From NCBI GenBank assembly GCA_947645195.1, contig CANSGD010001031.1, forward strand, positions 620,001 through 684,000: a stretch of DNA of 64,000 bases, read 5' to 3'. Numbering within the stretch: position 1 is the first letter of the stretch; each line of letters starts with the position of its first letter. Shown here one piece after another: positions 23,107 to 34,113 of the stretch. The notes under the pieces were generated by a model, which made no database searches, was not told the DNA's origin, and saw only the letters and a list, made by a program, of their open reading frames with translations. Source of the DNA: Patellifolia procumbens. Its lineage: Eukaryota; Streptophyta; Magnoliopsida; Caryophyllales; Amaranthaceae. A program made the position numbers and the translations under genes.

Positions 23107-24368
23107 ATGTGCGAAGAATACTGGTAGATGGAGGGAGCGCCGTGAATATCCTTTATAAGGATACCTTCGATAAAATGGAGCTAGATCGTTCAATGCTGAA
23201 GCAAGGAGGAACTCCAATCGTCGGATTCACGGGGAATTCCATCATCCTAGAGGGGAAAATACATCTGACAGTGACCACAGAGGGGCAGAACGGAGTGAAG
23301 AGAGCAGTAGTACAAGAGTTTCTGGTGGTAGACCTCCCGTCACCATACAACGCTCTGATGGGAAGGAAGTTCATCGAGGCAGTACAGGGAATCCCGTCAA
23401 CCCATCATCAGACCATGCTTTTCTTAAGCAGTACTGGAGAAGTGGGCAGACTGAAGGGAGACCAGAGAGCAGCTAGGTCATGCAATCTGACCGCCCTAAA
23501 GAAGGATAAAATACCTCCTCCTCCTGACCACTCTGGGTCCAGGAGAAAGAGGAGAAAGGAAAAGAAAGAAGGAAAGAGGAAAGAGGCCGAAGAAGCCAAG
23601 AAGGACCAGGCTGAAGAAGCCGGGAAAGAAAGGAAGGAAGGAAAGGCCAAAGAGGCCAAGCAAAGAGAGGAAGAGTGTGCTGCTATCAGTGAGGCCGATG
23701 CTCGGCCAGAAGCAGAGCAGGAGGCAAATAAGCCTGAACCGGGGGAAGAGACCGAAGAGGTACTCTTGGGACCGGAAGAAGGCAGGGCAGTCAGGATAGG
23801 CAAAGACCTGGATCCTGAAACCAGAGTCAACCTAATCAGTCTGCTGAAGGAGAATGCAGATGTGTTCGCTTTCTCGGCAGCTGAGATGCCTGGGGTGGAC
23901 CCAGCCACCATCAACCACAAGTTAAACACCGCTGCAGGATACAGACCTGTGAAGCAGAAGAGGAGGAACTACTCTGCGGAGAAAAATAAAGCCATCGAGG
24001 AAGAAGTTCAGAAGCTGCTTGAGGCAGGGTTCATAGAGCCCTGCAAATATCCAGAATGGTTGGCCAATGTGGTAATGGTTAAGAAGACGAACGGGAGCTG
24101 GAGGATGTACGTTGACTTCACAGACCTCAATAAAGCCTGCCCCAAGGACTGCTATCCCTTGCCAAGAATCGACCAGCTGGTAGACTCTACCAGTGGGCAC
24201 GCTCTGCTCAGCTTCATGGACGCGTTCAGCGGATACCATCAGATCTTCATGGACCCTGCAGACAAGGAGAAGACGGCATTCATCACCCCTATCGGGGTAT
24301 TCTGCTATGTCATGATGCCCTTCGGGCTGAAGAACGCAGGCGCCACCTATCAAAGGCTGATGGATTAG
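23079..24368 (+). pseudogene. Gypsy protease and N-terminal reverse transcriptase
   Basis: The frame starts with the protease; its active-site motif is LVDGGSAVNIL at about 23121-23155. A long Lys/Glu/Ala-rich charged linker (about 23540-23760) follows. The RT fingers and palm then begin (VDPATINHKLNT, FIEPCKYPEWLANVVMVKK, VDFTDLNKACPKDCYPLPRI, LLSFMDAFSGYHQI, TAFITPIGVFCYVMMPFGLK). A TAG at 24366-24368 interrupts RT after TYQRLMD. The same frame continues beyond it. Confidence 0.88.
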
Positions 24369-25862
24369 GTCTTTGCCGGTCAAAGGGGAAGGAATTTGGA
24401 GGTGTACGTTGATGACGTCATCACCAAGAGCAAAACTGAGATTGACCATATAGCAGACCTAAAGGAGACCTTCGCCAACCTCCGCAAGCACAGCATGAAA
24501 CTGAATCCTAAGAAATGCGTGTTTGTAGTACGGTCAGGGAAATTCCTGGGCTATCTGGTCAGCGAAAGGGGGATCGACGCGAATCCCGACGAGGTGAAAG
24601 CAGCTATGGATCTGCCAGAGCCAAAAAGCATCAGAGACATCCAGAGACTGACAGGCAGAATGACAGCCCTGTCTAGATTCATAGCTCAGTCTTCGGAGAA
24701 AGCTCTCCCATTCTTCAAAATATTGAAGGGGAACAAAGAGTTCAGGTGGGAAGCAGAGCAGAAGGAGGTATTCCAGAAGTTGAAGTCACACCTCTTTGGC
24801 CTGCCAACACTGGCCAGACCCAAGACAGGGGAAGCTCTCTTCCTATACATTGTCGTTACAGCTGCAACTGTGAGTGCAGTCCTGCTGAAGGAAGAGAACA
24901 AGAAGCAGCAGCCGGTATATTTTGTAAGCCACACCCTCACGGGTGCAGAAACACGCTACCCATTGATAGAGAGGGCAGCCTACGCAGTAGTGCTGGCCAC
25001 CAAAAAGCTGAGGCCATATTTTGACGCACATCCCGTCACTGTGCTGACAAATATGCCTCTGGAAAAGGCAATGGAGAAGGTAGACAAATCAGGGAGAATC
25101 ATGAACTGGGCCCTGGAGCTGACAGGGTTCGGTATCAAATTCGCCCCACGAACCGCCATAAAAGCACAAGCTCTAGCTGACTTCCTAGCAGAGTGTGCCT
25201 ATCAGGAATCAGTAGGAGAGCCCAGAGCATGGGAAGTCTTTACAGATGGGTCTGCAACCATCAACGGCTCTGGGGCAGGCGTGGTCATCAGAACCCCAGA
25301 GGGGAAAATCATTGAATATGCCTTGAAGTTCATGTTTTCGGCAACCAATAATGAATCAAAGTACGAAGCGGCCATCGCTGGATTGTCGCTCTGCCAGACC
25401 CTGGAAGCCAAGCACGTCCACCTCAAAATTGACTCTCAGTTGGTAACCAACCAAGTCAAGGGGGAGTATGAGGCCAAGGAGCCGACGATGCAGAGCTACC
25501 TAGCCAGGATGAGGTCTCTGATTTCAAATTTTGAAACTTTTAGAATTGAACAAGTGCCTAGAGCACAGAACGCACAAGCAGATGCCCTGTCCAAATTGGG
25601 AAGCAGCAGTCTGCAAGAGCTGAACAGGTCTGTTCTGGTGGAAGTCAGACCCACCAGTGCAATCTGCGAGGATGCAGAGCGAGTTTTGGAACTGGAAGAT
25701 ATGCCAAAGTGGATCAAGGAGATCGCTGAGTATAAACAGACTGGCAAATTACCAGAAGGGAAAATGAAAGCAAGAAAACTCAAGCTGACAGCATGCAGAT
25801 ACTGCCTGATCGGGGACGAGCTATACAGGAAGTCTTTTCTCTGCCTCTACTCAAATGCGTAG
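24369..25862 (+). pseudogene. Gypsy RT C-terminus, RNase H and second (archaeal-type) RNase H
   Basis: This continues the RT frame after the TAG. The catalytic YVDD lies at about 24405 (VYVDDVITKSK), followed by the RT thumb and the first RNase H (FFKILKGNKEF, LFLYIVVTAATVSAVLL, RYPLIERAAYAVV). A second RNase H begins with WEVFTDGSATINGSGAGVV and contains NNESKYEAAIAGL and QADALSKL. Two RNase H domains in a row are diagnostic of Tat elements. The frame is lost through an apparent 1-bp deletion near 25835. Confidence 0.9.
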
Positions 25863-26944
25863 GGCAGAGAGATGCATACTACATATTGAGGGAGATTCAT
25901 GAGGGACTCTGCGGACACCATATCGGACCAAGAGCTCTGGCCTATAAATCTCTCAGAGCCGGTTATTATTGGCCCACAATGAAAGCTGACTCTGAAGCTC
26001 TGGTGAAAAAATGCGACAGCTGCCAGAGGTTTGCGCCGAACATCAAGCTGCCCGCAAACGACCTCATGCCAATCTACAACCCTATCCCATTCGCCCAATG
26101 GGGGCTAGACATCCTGGGACCCTTCACAACGGCCCAATATCAGAAGAGATGGTTAATTGTGGGGGTAGATTACTTCACTAAGTGGATAGAGGCAGAAGCC
26201 CTATCCACCATCACAGAAGCAGCCGTCAGAAAATTTTTGTGGCAGAACATCATCACCAGATACGGGATTCCGAAGGCTTTCGTCTTCGACCACGGGAGAC
26301 AGTTTGACAACATGCCCCTATGAGGGTGGTTGGAGCAGTTTGGGATCAAATATGCCCTATCTTCAGTCTGCAACCCTCAGTGCAATGGTCAGGCCGAAGC
26401 CGCTAACAAGCAGATCCTGATAGGCCTACAGAAGAAGTTGGAGGAGCAAAAAAGCAAGTGGCTAAAGGAGCTACCTAACACTCTGTGGTCGATCAGAACC
26501 ACAGTCAAAGAATCAACTGGGCAGACCCCCTTCCACCTGGTATATGGTTCTGAAGCTGTCATGCCTGTTGAGATCGGGTCCGAGAGTCTGAGGATCAGCC
26601 TATTTGAGCCAGGTCTGAACGACGAAGCCCTGAGGACAAATCTAGATCTGCTGGATGAATACAGAAACGAAGCTAGGTTCAGAATGGAAGCCTACAAAGC
26701 GAGAGTCAGCAGATACTATAACCGGAAAGTGAGGGCTAGGCCTCTGGAGGTAGGGGATCTGGTACTCAGAAATGCAGCAGCTGTGCAAAAAGACAAAATA
26801 CACGGAAAGCTGTCGGCTAAGTGGGAGGGACCCCACCAGGTTAGTGAAGAGCTACACCCCGGAACCTACAGACTGAAAAGAATGGATGGAAGTGAACTAA
26901 AAAGCAACTGGAACGCCCGAATATTGAAAAAATACTTCGTGTAA
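25793..26944 (+). pseudogene. Gypsy integrase
   Basis: It starts with the HHCC zinc finger (IHEGLCGHHIGPRAL ... CDSCQRF). The catalytic core has Asp in WGLDILGPF, a second Asp in FDHGRQFDNMPL and Glu in CNGQAEAANKQI. A TGA at 26321-26323, probably from CGA by C-to-T change, interrupts the core. The C-terminal domain reads on to KKYFV and a stop at 26942-26944. No chromodomain was noticed. Confidence 0.88.
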
Positions 26945-28018
26945 CCCAGATTGTATCAAAACTCCCATGAATGAAAGGCCTTTGAGCCACCCTTTGTCCA
27001 CCACTCTCCATTTCGCATTAAACCCCCGTCCCCTTATCAATTCTTTATGAAAAACAAAATGCCAAAATCAGATATACCCTTAGCAGACTGAGAAAAAATA
27101 CCACAGTCTGGCAAAAGAAAACAGGGTCTGAGTCAGACTGAAGGCTGAAGAGGCTCTTCAGACACAAGTAAACTATATAATGAAGAAAGGGAGCCGGCCA
27201 AAAGGTTAACTCTGTCCAGAGCCCCCGAGGCCCGCAGAGTGATCGGATACCGGCTCGACTTACCGATGTCATAGACCTCTACCTCTAAACCTGCAGGGCC
27301 GAAGGCCCAAAAAGCAGCAAGGATAAGTCATAGACACCTAAGGTTAATGGGGACGCCAGAGTTCCTAAGAACCAAAACGTACCCCGACACGAAAAAGATG
27401 GCAGAAGGAGCTAAATGGTGAACCCCAAAACTCCCAGAATCATCGTGACTTAGGGCGTCAAAATACCTCCTTTGCTCTGCTATTGTTGAATCCTTGTCAT
27501 GCACAAGGCAGAGCAGAAGAGTAAAGGGCCCCTAAAATCCCACCTCTGAGCAAATCTCACCGGCCACCAAGCCAAGTAAATGACAACGCCCAGATATATT
27601 GCTTGATGGCACGGCAGACTCATTATCAGAGAAGAACGCAAGTACTTAGCAGAAATAACAAAACTTGGTATGCATCAAATAGAAAGCACAAAAGTCAACA
27701 GAGGAACGCAACTCGCATTACAGGAAAAATAATTGAATCTTACATAAGAAGATCTGGCTATAAGCCAAATCAGAGTGCTACATAGTACTACAACAACGGC
27801 GGCTACCTAATCAAAAGAAGGGAGCAAATACAGATGAAAAGGAAACGTTTGACTATTTAGTTACAAATATTACAAGATAAGTCAATTAGGATATCATCGG
27901 ACGGCAAAAAAGGAGGACAGCAATCAGTTCAGCACAGGCTCCCAGCTCACCTACCTTAGCAGCTCAGACAGGAGTCACAAGAAGACTGAGGCGAAGCATG
28001 AGATAGCCGCCCGAGTTC
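26945..28018. other. Spacer of the Gypsy element between integrase and antisense gene
   Basis: I see no convincing coding frame on either strand. The region may hold the 3' UTR and polyadenylation signals of both the sense pol and the antisense gene, which converge here. Confidence 0.5.
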
Positions 28019-28897
28019 CTATTGCTTAGGAACGGAGCTGCCATCCTTTGCAGAGCTCCCATCAGCTTGCTGCTCTGAAGACTCTCCCTCTGAAGGCAGA
28101 GAATAGAGCAACTCCAGATCTCTGAGCTCCTGAGTCACCGGAGGTCGCATATGCACCTGACTGGCGTAGGCATCCTCAAAGGCATCCCAGTTGAAAGAGG
28201 GCTGCAAATGCCAGAGAACCCTGCGGACCGCAACTTTGCAGTCCTCCCAGTACTTGTTCCCGAACGCCTCCTCCATCTGCGCAACCCGGGCAGCCTCCTC
28301 CGCCAGCAGCTGAGCCTCTTTCTGCTTTAGGGCTACCTCAACCTCCCTAACCTGCTGAGCCTCCCTCTCAGAAAGCAACTTGGAGAACTCAACCCCTAGC
28401 TCCTCCTCCTTCTGTCTCAGAGCTGCCTCAGCCTCCTTGGCTTGCAGAGCCAATTTAGCAGAGCAGCCTTCATGTTCAGCCCGTATAGCAGAGAGCTGAC
28501 CCCTGAGCTGCTCCTGCTCCTTCAACGCTGCCTGCAGCCGGGCCTCGGAGGTCTTCAGCTTAGTCTCCACTGTCGAAGCGCGAGACAACGCCTCACTAAG
28601 CTGGGAAGAGAGCCGGGAATGCTCAGCCGCGATAGCCTCTGCTTGCGCCGCCTGACCCTCCATGCGTTGGTTGACGGTCCGCAAGGTGTCGCGCTCCACA
28701 ATCAGAACATCCCTCTCCTCTTCAGTTTCGCGGCAGGTAGACACAATCAGAGAGTTCTGAGCCTTCAGCTTGGCATACTCTGCTCTCTGTTGTGCTACCT
28801 GAGCCTTAAGCTGCTGCAGTTCAGGGAGATCTGCCTCATGTCTACCCAACCCTACAGCATGGCAGAACTCCCCAATGAAGGCGCCGGCCCGCGCAGC
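28019..28897 (-). pseudogene. Antisense gene exon 7: coiled-coil domain
   Basis: An 879-nt terminal exon preceded by acceptor CTTGATTACAG. It encodes about 292 residues: a short AFIGEFCHAVGLGRHEADLP segment, then roughly 190 residues of Ala/Glu/Gln/Leu-rich heptads (LKAQVAQQRAEYAKLKAQ through LLAEEAARVAQMEEAFG) predicted as coiled coil, then a Trp-containing tail. It is uninterrupted. A coiled coil suggests oligomerisation or binding to another filament-like partner; this is inference. Confidence 0.75.
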
Positions 28898-30784
28898 CTG
28901 TAATCAAGGAAAAAGCAGATCAAAAAGAAAACTTAATGTCATAAACAGATGACTGTAAAAAGGACAGACAACTCACCAGAGGGACATCTTGAACAGCATA
29001 GTCCGGTGAGAAGCGACTTGCCAGAAGCTTCAACCACTCACTGGGATCAGGGAAGGTCACGGACATCTGCTCTCGCCCCTAAGCCTCGTGCTGGTCGTCC
29101 GCCGATTCCCTCTGCAGAGAACCTGAGCCAAAAGAAAGTCCAGTCAGTTCCACAGAAGGGAAAAGGCCGGAGCTAAGACCAGGTAAGGGGTACACACCTT
29201 TGGGGGCAGCGTCGTCCTCAACAACAACGATCCGAGGGGAGTCAGCAGGGAGACGAGTCTTCTTCTGAGGAGGAGCTCTTTCCTCACTCTGCCTCTCTGC
29301 TGGCCTCTTCTTGGGAATGAGAAGAGATCTCAGGCTCAGCCACAGTCTGCTGAGCACCCTCTACAGGGGGTTTAAGCTGGCCCGCAGTGGGAGCGGAGAT
29401 CTGAAGAGCCGCAGCAGACTGCACCTTCCTAGCCCTCAATTGCTGCTGAAGAAAACAAAAGGTAAAAATGTCATCAGCAAAGTAAGGCACAGAACGAATT
29501 GACTCTACAAGAGGGAAGAGAGGAAAAGGAAACACTAACCACACGCGCCAGATCCTCGGGAGTAGGGGCAAGGACCTGCTTAAAGCCTCTGGGAGGAGGA
29601 GGAGCAGCCTTCCTACCAGGAGGAGTAGGCCTTTGGACAGGAGGAGTAGACTTCTGAACAAGGAGAGACACGACAGTCTCCACCACTGGGGCGGAAGCCA
29701 AGCTCTGCTGCTCCACCCTCTCATGCTGGAGAGGCTCCACCACCTCCTGGTTAGTCTGAACAGGCGTAGGGATGGCATGCCCAGCGGAACCTATCACATT
29801 AAAATAAAAACAGGGAAATCAAGAAGGTGCAGGTAAAAAGAAACCTATAAGAAAGAGCAGTCTGGGTCTGAAGAAGACACCTACCTGACTGGCCCTCACT
29901 CTGATCCTCTGCAGACTGAGTCGTGACAGTCTTAGCAGCCTCCGCTCCCGTCCTGTCAAACTCAGTCATGGCTTGGTGAGACTCCTGACCAACCTCATCA
30001 GGCTGAGCAGAACCACCCACTGGAGTAGGTTCTTTCTCCGTCCTGTCAAACTCTGTCGCCGCTTGGTCAGGCCCTTCCATGGGCACATCCTCCACCACAG
30101 GCGGTTCTGAAAGTAAACAGAGAAAATGAGAAACGATTAGCAGAGTGCACACAAGCAGAAAGAATACCTTGTGGTTCATCATAAGTAATACCTGGTTGCG
30201 TAGGAGGAAGCTGTTGCAGGGGCTCAACAATCAGAACAGTCCCTTGCAGAGTGCTGGCCCCCTCTGTAGATCCATCATCATCATCGTCTTCCGGCAGACG
30301 CGCAGCACGCCGGGAACGATGGATCTGCAGAGGAACAGCTGCCGCCTCCTCCTCGTCATCAGATTGAATCTCTGTGACAGTGGCAGAGGGGCCCCCTTGC
30401 GGCCGGGACGTCCCAGTAAACCTATCCACAAGTTCCGGGCGCTTGGTCGGGAGGGAAGGATGGTCCAAGGAGGTAGTGTTAATCTCCCTGATGAAATCAG
30501 GGACGGTGTAGGTCCCTGGGTCAGGTACCGGAGGATACCTGCGACACACTGATGACTGACTCAGACCCAGCTCCCAAGGAATGGCAGACCCCAGAGTCTC
30601 TGCAATATCAGAATATTCGTTAGCTACAGCAAGTCAGAATGCAGAAGGAAAATAATGGAAAGGGGCAGAACATGCCCGCCAGCTCAAAACCCACCCTTAA
30701 TCACTTGGCGAACAAACTGTCTGCACGGAGCTGCAGCACAGTACAAACAATGAATCACAGCAGAATGGAAAATGAGAAGCAGAG

Positions 30785-31648
30785 TTAAGGGCTGGCAGAG
30801 CGCTTACCAGTAGTATAGTCAGGGGACAGATGGCCTATCCTCAGGAAGGCATTCTGACACATCACATAGTGATGCGGTAACCAGTACTTGGGAAGAAACT
30901 GCTTCCCGGCAGTAACCTTGGATCTGGACTTGAAGTAGTAGTAAGCTACCCTCTCGTCCCAGTTCAGCACATTTGGGTCCAACTGCTTCTGGAAGTTAGG
31001 CTCCACAGGGCGCAGAGGGGCCTTAAATTGATAAGGGTGCCCCTCCTCCGTCGGTACCCTAACAAAGACAAAACTATCCCGCCAATCTTTCAGACTGAGA
31101 TCAACGGGATAGACCGTCAGATGATTGGCCCGCACCGAGCCGGTGAAAAAGCTGTACTCCCCCTGCCTCTTAAAGTAAAACAGGCATTGAAAGAGTTTCA
31201 TGGTGAGGGGGAAGCCCAGAGCTTCACAAACCCAAATAAACCCCAGAATCTTCTTCAGAGACTGGGGATTGACTTGGCAGAGAGCCATGTGATACCGGCA
31301 GAGAACCCACTCCAAAAACCAGTGGATGGGGAATCTAAGCCCGAACTCCAGCTGCTTCATATAAACAGCAGTGTACCCCTCTGGTACATCTGCCAGGCTC
31401 TGACCCTCTCGGGGAAGCACTACCCAAGACCCGCGAAGCGACTTGATCTCCGCAGCAATCTCAAGGTAGTATGCAGCATGCGCCCGTTTAAACGCTTCTG
31501 CAGATTTCTTCGCCAAATAAGGCTTACCCTTGCTGTCGTAAAGGGCAAGACTCCGCATCTCATGGTCGCTGTACTTCCATTTGACTGCGGGCAGAGTGGG
31601 CTTAAACTTGTAGTTGGGAGGGAATCTGTTGGTTTCAAGACCCAACAA
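30785..31648 (-). pseudogene. Antisense gene exon 1: Transposase_28-like domain
   Basis: The longest open part of exon 1, read without interruption up to and past the donor at 30807 (CTG/GTAAGC). It contains VPEGYTAVYMKQLEFGLRFP, HWFLEWVLCRYHMALCQVNP, KILGFIWVCEALG and DWRDSFVFVRVP. This pattern is characteristic of plant proteins annotated as putative gypsy-type transposon proteins found in many Tat elements. The frame extends upstream to about 31727 (FRRKEIFDPWNG) before it loses phase with the ATG-proximal part. Confidence 0.75.
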
Positions 31649-32416
31649 CTCCTTACGAAGACCGTTCCAGGGGTCAAAGATCTCCTTCCTCCGGAACCAC
31701 CTCGTCCTTACACCGAGGCAGATCCAACTTTAAAAACGGGGACTGAGTGTCCATCGGGTAAGGCTCATCCGGCTCGGACGAAGAGGTAGATACCACACCC
31801 TTCCCACGGGAAGCAGCAGATTGAGAAGTAGACATTCTACACAACACAAGAAACAGACGACAGCACATCAGACTTGCAGTCACAACACAAGACAGTCTGG
31901 CACCTCAGACCTACAGACTGAGCTACCAGACTAGGGGGCAAGGATATGTATGGTATGTGAAGATCAGAAATAGCCAAGAAATAGGATATTTTCTTGCAAA
32001 TAACGCAGACAAAACAATGAAGACACATCGCAGGCTTACAACCCAGCAAGTAAAGAGGATAACAGGGTAAATAAAGCAAACCCTAAAAATCTTAAATGTC
32101 AACAGTAGAGCAGAACTCAGCTGAAGAAGCAGAGAAGAGCCTACCAACCAGAGCAGAGTCCTGCTGAAGAAGAAAGGCAGAGCCTATCATTCAGAGCGGC
32201 AGAACGGAAACGAAACAACACCAAACAGATCTATGAAACAAAGAAGTAAACAATCGCATCTGAAGACCAAAGGAAATAAACCCTAACCTCAAAAACACAG
32301 GCAAATAAGTGCGTACAGAAGGAAAAAGGGGGAGAAATCCATAAACACAGAGAAGATCACATCAAAACCATCCAAGAAGGAAAAAACCAAAAGTAGATCT
32401 GGGAAAAAGAGTTTAC

Positions 32417-32652
32417 CTAGATGGAGAACGGAAGACGCCAAGGAAGAGAAGACGAAAGCCACAAACGCAACAGTATCAAATATCAAATTAAGCTCCAAAC
32501 GCAGACAAATCCCAGGATAATCGAGAGAAATCACTCGAAAATGGCTAGGGCGAAAAGAAATTCTTGAAGAACAACAAGAAAGTTTGAAAGCAAAGAGTTC
32601 GAAGGAAAGGAAACTGAAAAGTTTCACAAAAGGTCGATTCAGCCTTTAAATA
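32417..32652 (-). promoter_or_regulatory. Candidate promoter and 5' leader of the antisense gene
   Basis: On the minus strand a TATA-like TATTTAAA (complement at 32645-32652) is followed by a leader. A donor CTAG/GTAAAC occurs at 32417/32416 and an acceptor TTGTGTAG lies one base before the ATG at 31835. The gene may thus have its own promoter and a roughly 580-bp 5'-UTR intron. This is inferred from consensus only. Confidence 0.4.
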
Positions 32653-32909
32653 GGCATAATTCGTCCACTGAGCACCAACTTATCATCATTACATTCCTTG
32701 GGAACCCAAAGAGTCACATCAATTCAATTCAATTCAAAATGAACTAATGACCCTTGCTCAACACCTCAACCAAATGGGCGGGAAAAATGGAAGCATTCTG
32801 GAGTTTGTGAAGAGCAACTCACAGACAGCCACGTATCATTCTGCGAAGAGCAGAACGCCAGACCAAAAACAAATGCACCCAGCATATTGCAATCTGCAAA
32901 TACTGGGTC

Positions 32910-32921
32910 CAGGGGGCAAAT
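32910..32921 (+). other. Polypurine tract of Gypsy element
   Basis: CAGGGGGCAAAT directly precedes the 3' LTR start TGTATGGGG, as expected for second-strand priming. Confidence 0.7.
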
Positions 32922-33380
32922 TGTATGGGGTCTACCCAGCAGACCTCCAGCTGGCAGCAGCTTGCCACTCCACGTCAGAGCGCCTGGAGCAGAGCAGACC
33001 TCCTCAGGCAGACCGCTCCGGACATAGCCCCTAGGCTGGAGTTTAATGAAGGTCTCGTTCCACCTTGGCCCACTTCCAAAGAGGCCCACTCACTTTACTA
33101 GGTCAGTTACAAGTCCATGTCTCATATAAATACCCATGCCCATGCATGGGTAAGGTACGTTCAATCAAACACTCACAAAATACTTGCACTTGATACTCGT
33201 TCTCTCTCTACTAGAGATCTTGTGCTCAATTTGGACTGACTTAGGCATCGGAGAGGCGATCCTCGGAACCACCCCCGAGGTTTCTCCTTGTTTTGCAGGT
33301 AACCACCACCACGAAGGACGTTTGGGAGCCACGATTCCACCGAGTACCCCCCACCACATTCACTGTTGCTGTCTTGGACA
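32922..33380 (+). repeat. 3' LTR of Tat Gypsy element
   Basis: 459 bp, matching the 5' LTR except at four positions (a C/T in GCAGC-C/T-TGCC, one in TAGCCC-T/C-TAGG, one in AAGG-C/T-CTCG and A/C in CATT-A/C-ACTG). TATAAATA box at 33125-33132. Confidence 0.95.
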
Positions 33381-34113
33381 TAAACATATATAATTTGTTT
33401 TTGTCCTTTACTCACTCATTTGCAACACTCAGTTCATTTTTCTTCCTACATTTCTCACTATTCACCTTCATCTTCTTCATGCGTCATTGTTGCCAGAATT
33501 CCCACTTCATTTAGTGCAATATCAAAGGAAAAGTTAACTCATTTCAGTTCCCTTGATACTCCTAATATTAGTTCACATAATGGACTAGGAAAATACATGT
33601 AATAAAACAAAAGAAAAGGGTAATAGTAGAATACTTAAAATTACTACAAAATCTTAAAGGTCGACTTTTTTTGACCTATACACCTTTTCATACAAGTAGC
33701 TTAGTAGAAATATTCACAGTTTTCTAACTAACAGAAGAAATGAATCACATGTTCTATATACTCTAGCAAGTTCTAGAAATGAATCCAAGTTAATTAAAAA
33801 GTACGAGATTCTTTGATATATGCAACCTCAGTGCTGACAATAGTAAGAGGAGAAAAGAGAAAACTCAGGTAACATTTACAAGACCCCCGAAAAGGGACCC
33901 CAAACAGATGTAATTGAGCTCTTTTGTTTACAATATATAAAAAATGGCTTGGTGGTTAGAGACTAGGGTTTTTGCTAACGTGTAAATGGTTTCAATCTAC
34001 TCCCCTTAATTCATTTTTGTTAATTAGCTTCTCATTTTTCCGACACAAAAACTTAATTGTGTTCTTCTCTTCTTCTTACATCCCCATCCACATTAAAACT
34101 AAAAAGCCCTAGC
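33381..34113. other. Intergenic or decayed LTR region
   Basis: AT-rich with no coding sequence. It may contain the 5' LTR of the Copia remnant that starts at 34114, but I could not define its ends. Confidence 0.5.

Larger units (their letters stand above)
28019..31835 (-). pseudogene. Seven-exon antisense gene (aORF) inside the Tat Gypsy element
   Basis: Reading leftward, seven exons can be built with GT/AG introns: 30808-31835, 30168-30599, 29885-30106, 29540-29790, 29198-29445, 28977-29122 and 28019-28897. Exons 2, 3, 4, 6 and 7 join in exact phase. The start is the ATG at 31833-31835 (MSTSQSAASRGKG) and the stop is at 28019-28021. Exon 1 holds a globular domain resembling the 'putative gypsy-type transposon' family (Transposase_28), exons 2-6 are acidic and Pro-rich linkers, and exon 7 is a long coiled coil. 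Antisense ORFs downstream of integrase are known in Tat elements; their role is unknown. This copy has a frame change in exon 1 (31674-31727), one in exon 5 (about 29300-29360) and a TAG in exon 6 (29079-29081). Confidence 0.75.
20527..33380 (+). mobile_element. Gypsy LTR retrotransposon, Tat lineage, 12.85 kb, with antisense spliced gene
   Basis: 459-bp LTRs at 20527-20985 and 32922-33380 bracket, in order, a PBS (TGGCGC type), gag, protease, RT, RNase H, a second RNase H, integrase, a 6-kb region with an antisense gene, and a polypurine tract. The second RNase H after the first and the VYVDDVITKSK and DLNKACPKDCYPLPRID blocks place it in the Tat lineage. The LTRs differ at four positions that I counted, so the insertion is fairly young. 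The 5-bp flanks TATAT and TAAAC do not form a clear target duplication. Pol is broken by a frameshift near 23050, a TAG at 24366-24368, a frameshift near 25835 and a TGA at 26321-26323, so this copy is not autonomous. Confidence 0.93.

Noticed and set aside
23408..23929. Long minus-strand open frame opposite Gypsy pol
   Set aside because: It is the Ser/Leu-rich mirror of the Lys/Glu-rich charged linker in pol and shows no domain.
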